Source: Trichopria drosophilae
Taxonomy: Eukaryota; Arthropoda; Insecta; Hymenoptera; Diapriidae
NCBI GenBank assembly: GCA_030407085.1
Contig: CM059586.1
Span: 34,955,501-35,019,500, forward strand
Direction: 5' to 3'
Length of the DNA: 64,000 nt
Within the stretch, counting starts at the first letter, position 1, and each line of letters starts with the position of its first letter. The notes below the pieces were generated by a model. The model saw nothing but the letters and a program-made list of their open reading frames with translations. It searched no databases and was not told the origin of the DNA. A program made the translations under genes and the position numbers. This document shows, piece by piece, positions 34,857 to 48,384 of the stretch.

Positions 34857-36248
34857 TGGGGAATTAAATGTTGGATCTTGGATGTACTTGGTAATCAGCA
34901 TGCTGAGTGCAGGTTAAAATTTCAAGGTAGTTTCCAATCGAAACATTTTCGAGACCGGCCTGAATAATAAGACCTATGAAGTGCATAATTCACAACTGAA
35001 ATGCATTCTTTGATTAGGAAATTATCTGTTTACTGTACTTTGCAACGTCTTGATATATGCTTTGTATCTAAATTTAGTCTGTTGATGGTTGAGATGATTC
35101 ATGCATTATGTCATATCCGTGGGCTTCGACTCATTATCACAACAATGACAATTTGTTATTTAACACTGTCCAGCATACATTTTTCGGCTGAACCATTTTT
35201 GAAAAATTTGTTTCTCTGCTAAATCAAATTGTATTTGACTTTGATTTGTGAAATTCATGAAATTCGGTACTCAGAGGTTTGTGGAGTCGCTGATTACAAA
35301 TCTGAACTCAGATTTTATAAGTTTATAATTGTCAAGAAAATTTAGATATATTACACCAAAGTGAAGTAGTCTACGAAGCAAAATTCTGAATTTGCAATAT
35401 TGTATATATGGAGAATCAACAAAATTGTTAAAAGATCGAATAAACAAACATAAAAGAAATATTTATTAAGTTACAAAAGGGTATACAGGTCTAACGTTGT
35501 ATAAAATAAAATATTTACACATTTTATCCAAAGAATCGCTTATTAACAAACAAATTATTTAGAAAACTCTTTTGTTAAGCAAAAAAAAATACACTGAATA
35601 TCAGATTTGAACAAATTAAATGTATTTCTGACTGCTATACTAATTTATCAAAAAAACATGAAAAAATACTCGTATTTACTCATGCTATCATACATATTTT
35701 GCTTTTTTTTTATCTCAATGTAATATCGAACAATAAATTTGTTGTTTGAATCATGCATGGGAAAACTAACCCAGAGGTTTAACATTAAAATGATTTTTCT
35801 TTTCTTTTTCATTATTTTACTAAGTTTCTTATGAAACTCCTATTTTTACTTTTTCTTCTTCAATACAGTTCTTTAAAAAAAAAATATTTATTCACAAAAC
35901 TTAACGTATACACTGATCTTGTAATTTTATATTTACAGGTAAGATAATAAAAACAATCTAAAAAGTATTCAGAAATAGTTCAAATCAATTAATATGATTA
36001 TTAAAACACATAATTTGTAATTTTCAATATTTATAAACGAGAATAAACTTTTGTATTGGGTAAAAACCACATCATTTTATACAGTTTTTAAGAAATAAAA
36101 ACTTCTGATGAGGACGAAAAAGGTTAGGGTCGAATCTGATTGATTTTTTATAATATTTTTCAAATGAACCCTAAAGAAAATGTCAATTTCCGTATAATTA
36201 TTTAATGATTATGTTGAGAACCCCAACAGCAAATTAAAAAATAATTCA
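34857..36248. other. Non-coding AT-rich DNA with a repeat trace
   Basis: A dispersed-repeat lead-in lies near 35285 (GTCGCTGATTACAAATCTGA). No gene was seen. Confidence 0.4.
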
Positions 36249-36393
36249 GAATGATTTCGAAATATGCTATAAAAGAAGTCAGAAGGTTTTCTGAATATGA
36301 TGTCATTATGAGATCTTTATGAACTTATATTTAGAAAATCCTCATGAAGTGGAATATCTGACTTCTTTTAGAGCACATTTCGAAATCATTATG
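36249..36393. repeat. Near-loopless 145-nt foldback
   Basis: AATGATTTCGAAATATGCTA...AAAAGAAGTCAGA on the left and its inverse (TCTGACTTCTTTTAGAGC...CGAAATCATTATG) on the right fold about a central AGATCT at 36311-36316. The right arm has a 14-nt insertion. It would form one long RNA hairpin if transcribed; it may equally be a solo palindrome of a mobile element. Confidence 0.55.
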
Positions 36394-36429
36394 AACTCTT
36401 TTCTATTTTGCTGTATGGGAAGTCACTGC

Positions 36430-36665
36430 AATAAGTTTTTGCATTTTGTCGACCATCTTGAATCTGCAATTCTGAGTTTTCCAATATCTGAGTTCATATT
36501 CTTAATCAACGACTTCTAAAACCCTCGAGTGTCCACTTTCATAGTGATGAGATAATTTTTTGTATTTTAGTCGAACATATTGAATTTGCAATTTTCAATT
36601 TTCTAATTCTGAGTTCAGATTTGAAATCAGTAATGCAAAAAATTACTGACTACCAAGTTTAATCT
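36430..36665 (-). repeat. Dispersed repeat, two tandem copies (reverse)
   Basis: TTTTGCATTTTGTCGACCAT...ATCTGAGTTCATATTC (from 36436) and TTTTGTATTTTAGTCGAACA...TTCTGAGTTCAGATTTG (from 36558) are tandem copies with a period of about 122 bp. They are in reverse orientation to the copies at 13.6 and 17.4 kb. The core is diverged (CATCTTGAATCTGC for the reverse of GCGGATCCAATATG). Confidence 0.5.
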
Positions 36666-37229
36666 CGATCTGACTGAGCATTTGCCAGCAGCTGTATTTT
36701 TTCTATAAAATGGCGATTTTTAGTTGTTTCGTTTATAAATTATTTAAAAAAAACAGACACAAATGTATTATTTTCTCTTTATAAATCAAGTTTTCATCTG
36801 AATTCCGGAGGCTACTATAGTAGTCATCATTCCAGAAAAGGTTAGTAGTTAAAATAAACAATAAGAATTATGTTTCACTTTTTTAAAGTAAATTTTACAC
36901 TACTAATTAGTATGAATTAGATTTATTTTCTCTTTTAAAAAAAGTAAAATGAATCCAGGTAAAAGTTATTTTTAGACTAGATGCATTTCATTTATAATAG
37001 AATAGCGGAATCGAAAAAGTGGTAAATATATAATTTTCTGTTAATGACAAATCAAAGTCAAATACAATTTGATATAGCAGTAGAAATAAATTTTTAAATA
37101 ATTTTCAATTTACGATAAGAATATTTTTGCTAATTATACATAAAATTGTATGTACTGAGTCATGCAATTCAGATACAGGTGTAACTGAATTGTAGGTTAT
37201 GTTGCACCCCTCATCGGAGAGTATATATT

Positions 37230-37238
37230 TATATAAAG
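37230..37238 (+). promoter_or_regulatory. TATA box of candidate peptide gene
   Basis: TATATAAAG, 69 nt upstream of the ATG at 37307. A start about 30 nt downstream would leave a leader of about 45 nt. No good TCAGT initiator is seen at that point. Confidence 0.35.
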
Positions 37239-37306
37239 TAGGTTAACAAATTTTCGTTCGTTTCCTGACAGCACAGTCGAATTGCTGATAACCTATAATT
37301 TCCACA

Positions 37307-37469
37307 ATGCTTCTCCATTTATTTTTCAAGGTCTAGACTAAAAAGTACGCATTTTATCGTTCTCTTACACATAATTTTAAAGCTATAAATTAAAAAAAAA
37401 CAGGTCGTATTCATTTTTATTGCAATATCTACAGTAATTGACGCAAAACAAGGTTGGTTTTGGTCTTAA
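37307..37469 (+). CDS. Candidate two-exon secreted mini-peptide
   Basis: Exon 1 (37307-37330) encodes MLLHLFFK. A 73-nt intron (37331-37403, GTCTAG...AACAG) would then join it in phase 0 to exon 2 (37404-37469), which encodes a hydrophobic run ending ISTVIDA and then KQGWFWS before TAA. Together this is 29 residues with the form of a signal peptide (cleavage possible after A) plus a short Trp-rich tail. A TATA box lies upstream and the intron has a usual insect size. Against it: the donor GTCTAG is far from GTAAGT, the polypyrimidine tract is poor, AT-rich DNA often encodes hydrophobic runs by chance, and no poly(A) signal is obvious. A third exon is possible. I know no matching family. Confidence 0.22.
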
Positions 37470-37981
37470 TTGTAATTTTATTTGCGATTTTAGATATATT
37501 CTATAATCTAGATACTGAAATTATTGGAATTAATTTAATTTTTTTGACCTACTCCTAGTTAAGTTTCAATCCATCTCTATCGGAGTAGTTTTTTATCTCT
37601 TCATTTTTACAATAGGTATTACTAACGCTGATTGTCACTAGAGGGATGCCGAATCCATTATTAGTCAACTTTAAAAGAAAATATATAAACAGTCCGTTAA
37701 AATCGAAATTCTGTCGAAAAATGTTATTAGATGCTTCTGCATCAACCTTTTATTTCACCATGCTTGTTAGAGAAGCTATATTCTTATTGCAAGGAAGACG
37801 ATAATTCCTATCAGAGAGTAGGCAAATAACTAAATATAAAAAGAATTGTAGCTAAAATAGTTATTTGCAATTTTCATGTAGGCCGCAAAGTTTTATTAAC
37901 CCTGAAAATGTTTACTTTCAGTTTCGCGTTATCTATCAAAACCGTATTTTTAAATATATTCTTAAATAAAGTCTTATATTT

Positions 37982-38328
37982 GGGTGCACCTCAAAAACCC
38001 GACAAATCACAAAACAGACACATAAAAAACCCGACATTAAAAAGCCAGACATTTCAACAAAACAGAAATTAAAAAACCAGACATTTCAAAATGCAAATAT
38101 TCTGAAAATGTAATTAATGATTGGCTGCTAAATTCAAGTGACGTACAAAGTTAATCCCTTGGTTAAACATTTTTGTCCTTCAAATAACCTTCCAGTGAGA
38201 CCGCAAGGACGGCGATCCGAGATCATTGTTTTATGTAGTGAATGCACCAATCGGAGGTGTCTGTATTTTGAAATGTCGAATTTTTTAAGTATCTGTTTTG
38301 TGATTTGTCGGGTTTTTGAGGTGCACCC
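37982..38328. mobile_element. GGGTGC MITE copy 2, perfect 8-bp target site
   Basis: Ends GGGTGCACCTCAAAAACCCG...AAAACAGA are identical over 37 bp. The 8 bp TTATATTT is duplicated exactly on both sides, so this is a well-preserved insertion. The interior matches copy 1 (GTGAGACCGCAAGGACGGCG) and carries the same A-rich CCAGACATTT word repeats next to the ends. It has no coding capacity. Confidence 0.85.
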
Positions 38329-38599
38329 TTATATTTGATTCGTTGCTATTTACAAGACTAAAAAACATAGCAGCTATTATCAAACTGATGATGTGTGTGT
38401 CGATATAATTACTGATTTAATACACATAAACGACTAGAACCTTTTGTTATTATAAAAAAACACAGCTTGGATTCAGTAATAAGGAAACAGACTGGAGAAT
38501 AATTCCAAAAAGATCAATGATTTTCGTCATCTCGATAATTGATTTCGTTCTGCTGATAGGATATCGAAGCTACTAATAATAGTCGATTACCTTCGATGG

Positions 38600-39170
38600 G
38601 TTACAAATGTAAAACATTGTTTTCCAAACAGAGCATCGATTTGGTCCATCGCAATTGCGGGTGCAGATTGTAAATTCCATTGAACAATTCGGTTAGAGCT
38701 GATCACGGCTCGACCAGCATCGATTATCCAATTACCCCCGTATTTACATGGATACGTACTGGCGAGTCCAGAGGTGAAAAACTCATAAGAGCCAAGGTGG
38801 GGGAATTCGGTTAAAACTTAACGGGTTTGTTTTAATCGGACCAATTAAGTATGAGGTCGACTTTTCTGGTACTGGCGATCGCGCGAACGTGGTCAGTTAA
38901 CGCTAATTCGCGGCGTGGTTTCCGCCACGTGCAGGATCGACGTGCATATACATTGGACTCCTCAGGACTGGTTGCACGGGTGGCTCGTTGTTGGCCGCCT
39001 CTTTGCGCGCTACGAGGCCTGAATCATTGATGGTCTTTGGTCTAACCCGTCCACCGCTTCCAATGTACTGGCTCCATTAAGGGAGAGTACGTATGCTAAT
39101 TGCGCACCTCGTTACCCTTTCCAATCGTCCGTGCGAACCGAAGCGATTCTCTCCAGTGGAATAAAAAGAG
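38600..39170. promoter_or_regulatory. GC-rich non-coding island, possible enhancer
   Basis: This block of balanced base composition sits in AT-rich DNA and has no open frame of note. It contains an E-box CACGTG (in GCCACGTGCAGG near 38925), homeodomain-like TAATTG (GCTAATTGCGC near 39094) and several ATCGAT words. Such blocks in insect intergenic DNA are often conserved enhancers. A non-coding exon is the alternative. Confidence 0.3.
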
Positions 39171-39322
39171 GTTAGTATACAGATGCGAAAAATGAAAAGC
39201 TCCATTCAATTTGAAGGAAAAACTGTTTGCTCTTGGATTCCTTTGCGAACGTTTGTATTGAAAGAAATTGTCAATAAACGATCAAAACCTGATAAATCTG
39301 ATGAATAACTGGAATGGAGCTA

Positions 39323-39432
39323 TCCCGAATAGCACAATCCGTCCCGAGGATGTCCAAATGTCTGTTTTTGATCCTCGGGAGCTCCTCAGGGGCTCCTGAG
39401 GACGTCATGGGATGGCCTTGTGCTGTTTGGGA
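39323..39432. mobile_element. 110-bp hairpin element (TCCCGAATAGCACAA)
   Basis: TCCCGAATAGCACAATCC (39323-39340) pairs with GGCCTTGTGCTGTTTGGGA (39414-39432). Within it CCTCAGG-GGCT-CCTGAGG (39385-39402) is a perfect inner stem. The nested hairpin shape suggests a small MITE. The flanks show no certain duplication. Confidence 0.45.
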
Positions 39433-42400
39433 TTGGGAGAAGTTGACAATTTAGGATCATCCCAAACATAATCCCGTACTAACCACTCCATTCTTGTGGA
39501 AGAACTAGACAGCATATCAATCCCATTATACTTTAGAACTATGGAGTGGTTCATCACTTAATTTCAAACATGTAAAACTGAAAATAGAGCATCTGATCGA
39601 ATACAGGATCAATTTCCATTTAGCTGTCTTGCTCTTTCAACATTACTATTTGGAACTGAAAGTCCAAGACGGCCAAAAAAAAATAAGAGAATACCATAAT
39701 TTCAACCTTCTTCTGATTTCAGATTTACTTTCCTACTGATACTTATTAGGAATGTATGAATTATCAGACGTCTCAAGTCCATAAACTTTCATTCAAAAGG
39801 AGTTTGAAGATAAATCAAAAGACGATATGATTAGACCTATAAGATAGACCTAGGATTCGTCCAGTTTGAATCTTTTTAAGATTTGATTAAAATATGTTTA
39901 ATTTGAGTAGTTTCCTCTGCGTTGTATGCGGTCCAACCTTAGAATTAAGCATTGTTGCTGGTGTTTCGCAGCATGGATGTTTACTTCATAAAGCTGAATA
40001 TGTTTTTAGATACTCCATCCTTGCCATCACTAAAATGAATTTCCTTTTTAAGAAAGTTACTTTTAATTTTCAATCCCTAGGTGTACAATATGAGGTAGGC
40101 TAATTTGCTCAATATCTTCCGTTTTTTTAATTAAAGCCATGCACTTTGACGTTGAATTGAATACAACCTAGTCTCTAAATTGTCGTACTTCAACAAGGCC
40201 AATGCAGAAAATAGAGCAGGTGATGGCTATGTTACGATATGCAGACTTGCGTCATGTTTGTGAGGCACGCTTTGAAAGAATAAACTAATCCGCTGGATGT
40301 GACCCCAAGCACCATGTACTCTTGCTAATAAATCTCCTTTACTTTACCCAAGCTATATTTCTACTAATGCCAGTTTCTCCAACGATAACAAGCCATTTAT
40401 ATTGTGCGGTTTAACAAGAAGGGAAGAATCTAAAGAGAATTGACGTAGTGGGAGGCATAAGGCGATCGGTGCGCCGCTATGTGTTTAAGTTTTTCGACCT
40501 CAAGAAGGGGTCTAGGATAAATAGGTCAGTACCTTCTCTGCGATACAAAGTAAAGAAAACTGAAAGGAACGGAAAATTAACTTTAATTTTACGGTTAAGA
40601 TGGCTACCTCTCTTTTCATTTTTCTGGAATATGTAAAAGAATGACTGCCGCTATCATAAGTAGCATATTAAGGCATATTTATCACACAAAACACAAAATT
40701 CTATAGGATTGTTGAAAGAAGAGTCACAATGTGTTTCACCTCCTTTTCTGAATTTTCGATCAGTTCCCGTGTTCTGTTCTGTCGATTATATTCGTTATTG
40801 CACTGTACAAAACTGGTAACAGTTCAAAGGATAGAGTTTCTCGTTACTATAGGATCTATAATCAGTTGAGTATTCCCTCAAATATATCTGCTCTTTTCTA
40901 CGCAGGTTACTCAGGTTGCAACTCGGAGTTCGTCAAACATGTAGAACTGACTTCAAGAGAGTCTAAAGAAGAAAAATTTAACACTAATCTTCTCTAGGTC
41001 TGTGGGACTAATAATTTTATAACGTGTGTGCGTCACCAAGATTCAGTATGACGCGTTGATCGCATTGTTTATTGAATTGGCTATATGAGACTTTATTTGA
41101 AAGATTTTCATTCCAGTGCAATTCATCGAGGAAAGAAACTGCAGCTGTTGTTTGACCATTGCTTCCAAGAGGTCTATATAAGAAAAGTTTGATTGGTAGA
41201 ATACATTTTGTTAATTAATTATTTTATATTATACATATTAGGATATACTTCCGTCTGGAGAAAGTCCCTTCTTTAATACATCAATTTTGGTTTCGCTGAC
41301 AAAATATGACTTAATAATACGTCTGGAAGGTACTTTACCATTTTATTTTTCGACTCTTCAACTTTTAAAATTGTCAACATTAGCAATTTATTTCCATCTG
41401 ATAAAATATCCCAGTAGGGAATTCTTGTCGGTTTAAGCACAATTCAAAATTTTCCAACTAATATGTCAGAGGAATGGAGCTCGTGTTCTGATACCTGTAT
41501 TAAGCCAAATATAATAACGATTATTGCAATTAAGGTTCCACTTACTTAGAAGACGAAATAAAAAAGTTTTCGGCGGTTTCTTATGATAAAATCAGAAAAT
41601 TAGGATTTCGTGGAAGTTGATGACTATTTTTAACTCATAGATGGCCAATATTCAAGTTCATTAATTTTCTTACAGTAGCTTCGTCTGGTTCAGCTGCATC
41701 TAGTAGAATATCTGGATCGAAATATGTGGATAATCAAGTGTTTTTGATTACTCAAATGTAAATACTCTTGTTATTGTTAGTTCATTGTACAAATAAAAGA
41801 TTTCAAACTAAATTGACCAAATCATGTTTTCTATTAAAAAGGAAACTATTTTCTCACATTGCGACGTTGCTAAATAAGTGAAATGCTTTAATGTGCCATT
41901 TTCATCTCCTCTTAACCATATTATGCACTCGTGCGTTTTTTTATGCGGATGGCGTGGTGCTGCATGCAAACACAGATTTTCATGAAGGGTAATGATTATT
42001 AAATACATTTGTTCCATACCAAAAAATCGCTACTTCGCTTATGTCTGCTGGAACGCGCATGTATAAACAAGGATTTCGTTATTCCGAATATTTTTAAAAA
42101 CGTTTTTGTTTCACCGGAATCGTTCCGATTTGGAAGTCCATCGGTTCCTTTTTTTTCAGGTGTACAATTCGCGTTTCGACGGAGTTTCCATCTGTTTTCT
42201 CTTAATACAAAATATTCGATCGTATTCCATATACATATCATGTCCATGCATGATGCATACAGCTGCCCTCAAATACGTGACATTTAATGGACAGCTCGAT
42301 AAGCATTTGCGTATACAATCGTGGGTTTGCACATTTGTGTGCATGTGTGTGAGCCCAGAGGGAGGAGGGTATTCGGGGCATCTATCGGACATAGGTAAAC

Positions 42401-43433
42401 AAAAATAAAGTGCCAGAGGAAAACGGGATATTGAATTGATCACAGTTCCTTACGGTGTAAGGGATATATTGTTCATGAGTAATTTATTAACTCATTTTTG
42501 GAACAGGTTTAGAAAATAATGTTCTCACTTTGAATTGAATAATAATATTAAAGAAATAAATTTTCATAAAAAAGAATGAATTAAGAACGACTAGTATAAA
42601 TTAATACATTGCAAATTAATAATAAATAAAAATTAACCTATTTTTTAATCTCTTTTCTTCTTCAAAATTGTTGGCTTGTTAAATCCTTTCCTTATTTTTA
42701 CCTGTTTTTTATATTTGACACATAACCACTTCAGACAAACTAGTACAGGGATTAAAAAATTTGTAATAATTATGGTATAAGTAAAACACTTTTGCTAAGT
42801 CAAGGATGAATGAAACAGATGGGTATAAATATGAGTCTAAGAGGGAATTACTTTTAGGCTTAACGAATCGATTCGAAGGCTTGAATGGCGTTTGTATGCT
42901 AACGATAAAGAGGCGAATAAAGTTGACCGGACCCTAATGACCCTCATTCTCGTATTACCCATTCAATCGACATTTCATGACGCTACTATTATCGGTTCTT
43001 CATCTCTCTCGATCTCGTTGAAGGATTCGCTCTTTGTGACGTTACAATCTTGGAGCGGAAAAGAGAATGCCTCTTTGCATCCATTGCATAATGCCGATTG
43101 TATCGTCTTCTTATAATGGGCCTTTAAACGACCTTAAAATAAAAATATATACTACGTCAATCCTATCGATAAGTATAATAACGTTTAAACGTGACTAGGA
43201 GAAGATGCTTTTTTTATACTTATCGTTGCATGCAATGAAGCAGTTTAAGACTAAACAAATTTCAGATCTTAATTTTTTTTCAATAAGCTTTAACTTGTGA
43301 ATTGCTGAATAAACCTAAATAACGTTTAAATTGCTTAAATAAAAAAAATTGTGATATTGTTAGTAATACTGAAATAATTTATGAACTATAATGTTTTAAA
43401 TGGAAGACTACACATTATGTATACTGTAGAACC
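39433..43433. other. Non-coding, nothing supported
   Basis: A perfect 11-bp inverted pair AACCACTCCAT/ATGGAGTGGTT lies near 39480 and 39542. The frames around 42009-42443 overlap on both strands and are chance. No gene was found. Confidence 0.4.
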
Positions 43434-43649
43434 TGGGGACTTCTAAATTTACGGGTCTGAGTGACTCGGGACTTCTAAGTTTAGTGCGCATGTGTTCTGC
43501 GCAATTTTCAGTGCCGTAGGTTGACGAGACATTTCCCCCGCCATCGATATGGGTACCACGTGCCGCAAATTTTGTACCTCGTGACTTCGAAGTTGCGAGG
43601 CTGGTTGCTTCGAAGTCCCGATCTCCTTAGAAGTCTCGAGGTTCTACTG
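43434..43649. mobile_element. 216-bp pogo-like MITE
   Basis: The left end CTGTAGAACCTGGGGACTTC and the reverse complement of the right end CAGTAGAACCTCGAGACTTC are inverted repeats flanked by TA on both sides (43432-43433 and 43650-43651). The word GGGACTTCTAA or GACTTCGAA repeats inside both arms. CAGTAGAACC ends with TA duplication resemble pogo-type Tc1/mariner elements. There is no transposase. Confidence 0.7.
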
Positions 43650-46600
43650 TAATATATTAGTTTTCAGTTACTATAAAAAAGGCAAGAAACAACCCGAAAA
43701 TAAAAATTAAAAATGATTAAAAATTATGTAATCTTAATTAAAATAAAATATGATTACAAGTCGAAATATTATAGTAACAAAAATGATGAGAAAAAACCAT
43801 TATATTAAAAAATATCAATAATATCATGTTAAAGAACTATTTATTATTTTGGAGTTTACGATACCAGAGATTTTTAACGAAAGATTAGGCTTAAATGAGC
43901 TAATTCACGGAAAACTTTTTTTTCTTTCTATTCATACATTAATTCCGGTTTTTATTATTTTTCCGGACGATTTAATAAATATTGTATGTAATTAATCAGT
44001 GTTATGATAACAGCAATCCACGATTCTATGTATATAAATTAATTCAGCGAGTGACACAAAACAAGAATCTTACGTGGCCAAGTTTTGTTAAATTTAATGA
44101 TTTCAATTGTAAATAATCGTTGTAAATACTGAAGCAAATATAAATTTTAGAGAAATATAATTAAGCAAGTTCAGATAGTCTTGAAACATTTTTTTAGTAC
44201 TTTTTAAATACTATTTTTAACTCAATGCCTTATTTTAAAAAAAATTGGAAAAGACTTTTCAGATTATACAAAAACACATATTTACAAAAAGGAAAAATAT
44301 CAACAGTCCGAATGTAACTTTTTGAAATTTGACTGCAATCTCCCAGACCTTCGGTTTTCGATCTACCTAGCAACCAGCAGACAATGCTTCTCGGTTGATG
44401 GAAACTTCGAATAGAACATTTCGTATTTTCGGATGAATTCGAACCATAGTATTAAAAATATTCCGTAAAAATTGTTAACAGAATGTCCGCTTGGATTTTA
44501 TGCCGGTTTGTTTTGCAGTTCCATCGCGCGAGCAACTGATACCAAAAAAGAAAGCAGATAATTTTTATTTCGCGAAGCGGAGCGAGAGTTTAAGCAATTG
44601 TTTGTATTTTTCCGTCATAATTCAAAAATATTAGATTACGAATTTTGAACAACTTTGCAATTTGAACTGAAAATTTGATATACAGCTGTCGATTTTTGCT
44701 AGTTTGCTATCGCAAAAACATTGATGAATGAGATTATAAAACAAATGACTTCGTTACATCAAGCCCATTGAAAATTTTTTGACCGGACCTTATTCGGTAT
44801 TTAAAGTTACATATAGTGCCAATTAGTTTCGATTTTATACAAGCTTCTGTATTAATACCTCTATTTTTAATATATAGGTAGGAATATAAAGTATTAAATG
44901 CATTACCATTTACAAAAATATTATGTGTAACGTGAAGTTTGTGAAATTATTACACAATATCCACTTGAGGATGATGCATTGAACAATACATTATTTTTAA
45001 ATATCGAACGCATTCAAGTAATTATTGCGGGTATTGGACAGCCACTACTGAGGGAACTAAGATTGAATCAGTTTAAAATATTATTGTAAAAGGACTCCAG
45101 ATACAATCTTCTGAAACTTTATAAACTAGTAGAGACATCGTTACCCAGTTCTTGTCTTAAAGTGATCACGAGGTACAAATTTCCTGTAAAGTTTACGGCA
45201 TATTGATGGCAGATTAGGCAAAATGCACCTGCACTAACTTAGTCACTAAAAAGACAGTTATCCCACACCTTAGTCGAACTATTTGGATTATTGATGTGCT
45301 CTCATATTGTGGAAAATAAAATTAAAAGTTCATAAAATTAATAGTTCAATGTAACGATTAGATTCATTTTAACCTCAAGGAATTTATATAGAAACATACC
45401 TATAACAGATTTTGTTTAGAAGTATTATAAAGAATTATGCAAAGCGTCTTTATTATTGAAGTTTTTAGGAAAAAGCAATCAATTTTAGAACATTTTTTTA
45501 TATTTTTACTAAGTATGCTAAAATCGTAACAAAATATTATCATACTGTATTTTGAGAAAGGATCATTTTATTGAAATATAAGATCAGTACATTTATAGGT
45601 ATAAAAAGATATGAATCGGTGGCAGTGACAGCCAGAGACGCGTAAAATTCAAGAAGTAACTTTTTTTCTGTACAAGAGCATTATCATGTAATATAATACA
45701 GTGACATACGTTTGATGAATACTCAACATAAAGTTGGGCATTAGTACATTATTATATCAGTGAAAAATAAAATCAAAAGTTCATAAATTATTGCATATCA
45801 TAAACTCTGCCGTCAAGTACACAACTCGGCCGAATCAACCCATTAAGACCTATCGACACATTTTTTTTTTGTTGATATTCGAGCTTAATTACAGCTTGTC
45901 ACCAGGAAAACAGATTAATATTGACTTCAATGTGACCATGTCCATCATTTTCGACTCGCTATTTTGATTAGCATCGTCAGAATTGCTTTTAAATACATTC
46001 TAAAACCAAAATGGTATCGTCAAATTAAACAAAGATCGAAAATTTGAATTGATATTATATTGGAAAAGTGATGGAAATGATTCCAAGTTTCAATCAAAAG
46101 TGCATTCAATATTCCAATATGTTTTGTAACTGAAATCATATCAATTTCTCAAAAATCATATGCATTAATAAAACTGGAAGCCATCGGATACATTTTTTAA
46201 AATTTAATTTAATTTGTATAAGAATTGAGTAGAATACACGTATATTTTGAAAGGCGTTGATCACTATTACGACATTCAATTTTCGAAATTAAAAATGGCG
46301 AATCGAATTTTCGTAATAGCAATCAATGATTTCTTACAAAACTTTGATGGATTCAATTAATAGTTTTTAGATATTTGATGTACTTGATTATAATCATGGT
46401 ATAAGAATACGAGGTTTACTAGTCCGTATTAGCAAAAATAGAGTGGCTAATACCTATCCAATAATGCTATTCCATGAGATTCCTATGGCTAGATTTGAAA
46501 TAAGATTGGAAATTGGAGTTAACATATTAAGTCCCAAATGTCGTCAATTTTAGATTATATTTTGGATTACAACAGCTTTTTTTTTACTGTGTTAATAAGA

Positions 46601-47425
46601 AAAATATCACACACACTGTACCTGACCTTCAATTTCACGTTCTTTCAGTATATCTCCCCGAAATTTGTCTAAAATGGATGATTATAAAGTTTATTGAGAA
46701 GAAAAACTGCAATTTTTTCTATTGAAAATAATATCAGGTCTAATATTTTTATAAGAAACCGGTAAAATACACATTCTTATCAACGTAAAAAAGTGTTTTC
46801 GAGTCATAAATTTTAAAACAGCTCGGTCCAGAATACCAAATCTATATGACGATCCTCAAAATGACGGCCGAAATCTTTCAATTACAAAACTATGCGCTTA
46901 AAAGAATAAGAGTAAAAATATTACGTCTCAGAATTAATTGACGAGTAAACTGGAATTTTATTAAATTATGTTGATATTTTCAACAATTTTCTAATAGTAT
47001 TTTTGAAAATTAATACAAAATGTATGAAAAATTAAAAAAAAAAATCAAGTATATTCTCTGATGAAATCCAAGCATTTTTTATAATTTTCAATTTTATTCC
47101 AAAAGATCGTTTTCGAGATAGAAATTTTTAATTATTAAATAGTTTAGGATTTTTTGTTTGAATAAAACATTTCAAACTAACAAATTTGTCTAAATATCGA
47201 CAGATAAATGTGAAAAAATTTCAGTGTAATCCTTAATTAATTTTAAGAACTTTTAACTCTTATCTTTTTTTAAGAAGAATTTTTTGTTATTTTCATTTCG
47301 CACGCCATTTTGAGGATAATTATGTTGAATTTTTAATTTCGGACCCTACATGTCTTAAAATTTTGGATTCGAAAACACTTTTGTTATTGGGTAAACTAGT
47401 GTTATTTTAGTAATTTTTCTATTTA
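43650..47425. other. Non-coding AT-rich DNA with repeat traces
   Basis: A dispersed-repeat core lies near 46289 (AAATTAAAAATGGCGAATCG), with weaker copies near 46860 (AAAATGACGGCCGAAATC) and 47288. No gene was found. Confidence 0.4.
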
Positions 47426-47988
47426 CAGTAGTCCTTCTCTTATTCTAATTTCTTTACTTATTCCAATTTTTGCCTTCGCCTATTTTAATATTACTCCATC
47501 GCGGTCTCCCCACCACTCCGACCACCTTATTTTGGAGCATAAACCGTCGAGCCCCCTTTAACAAATACTCCGTTTTCGAATATGCAGACGAGTCTATCAA
47601 CGAACAATTTCCCTTCCGTCGGTATCCCCACTTCAAATCCCTTTAGACATTTTGAGGATATTAATTGAGCATGCGCGTTAGCAGAATAAAGGTTTTTTGT
47701 GATGGAGGAAAAGTTGGAGATGGGGAGTCTATATTTCCTCCTCAAATATTCGCACTACCGGAAATTTAAAATCCTTGTGTTTTCTTGGCCGTATTCGTTA
47801 ACAGGAGTTCGACTGTATGTCTAGGAGTATGTACATATGTATATATACCCATTACTGCGCATGCGCCTTAAAACAGGCAGAGAGGGAAACGATAAAATGT
47901 TTAATGGCGGAGATGAGAAAATTACAATAAGAAAAGAATGCGGATATCCTGTCTGCCTGGACAAATTAAAATAAGAGAAGGACTAGTG
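47426..47988. mobile_element. 563-bp TA-flanked MITE
   Basis: CAGTAGTCCTTCTCTTATTC and the reverse complement of the right end CACTAGTCCTTCTCTTATTT are inverted repeats bordered by TA (47424-47425 and 47989-47990). The TTCTCTTATTTTAAT part resembles the ends of the element at 32045, so these form a subfamily. The open minus frames inside (47454-47745) are not transposase-like. Confidence 0.7.
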
Positions 47989-48384
47989 TAGATATAATTC
48001 TTTTCTATATGTCCAGCAATTTCGTTAAGCCCTAAAAACCACAGTCAGTGCCCTGATTGTTCCTATATAATTTCTCTCGATGTTTGAACTTGAATAATAT
48101 TATTAGAGCATATGGACCAGCTATATTTCAAATTTATTTCACGATTTCTCAATACACATTTGTTGTACTAGAAAACGATTAACACTTCTGCTCCCATACT
48201 CGAGATACTGAATACCGATTAAGACTACTACTAGCACAATGTGGAGGTTAATCCTGTCATTAAATTAGTAAGATTAGATAAGTTTTAAGATCGAAATAAA
48301 ATTTCTAAAAAAAAATGTTAGGTTTCAAGTAATTGTCAAAATCAAGATCCGGAAATTAGGATTGAAATAAGGCAGTTTCCTGTA

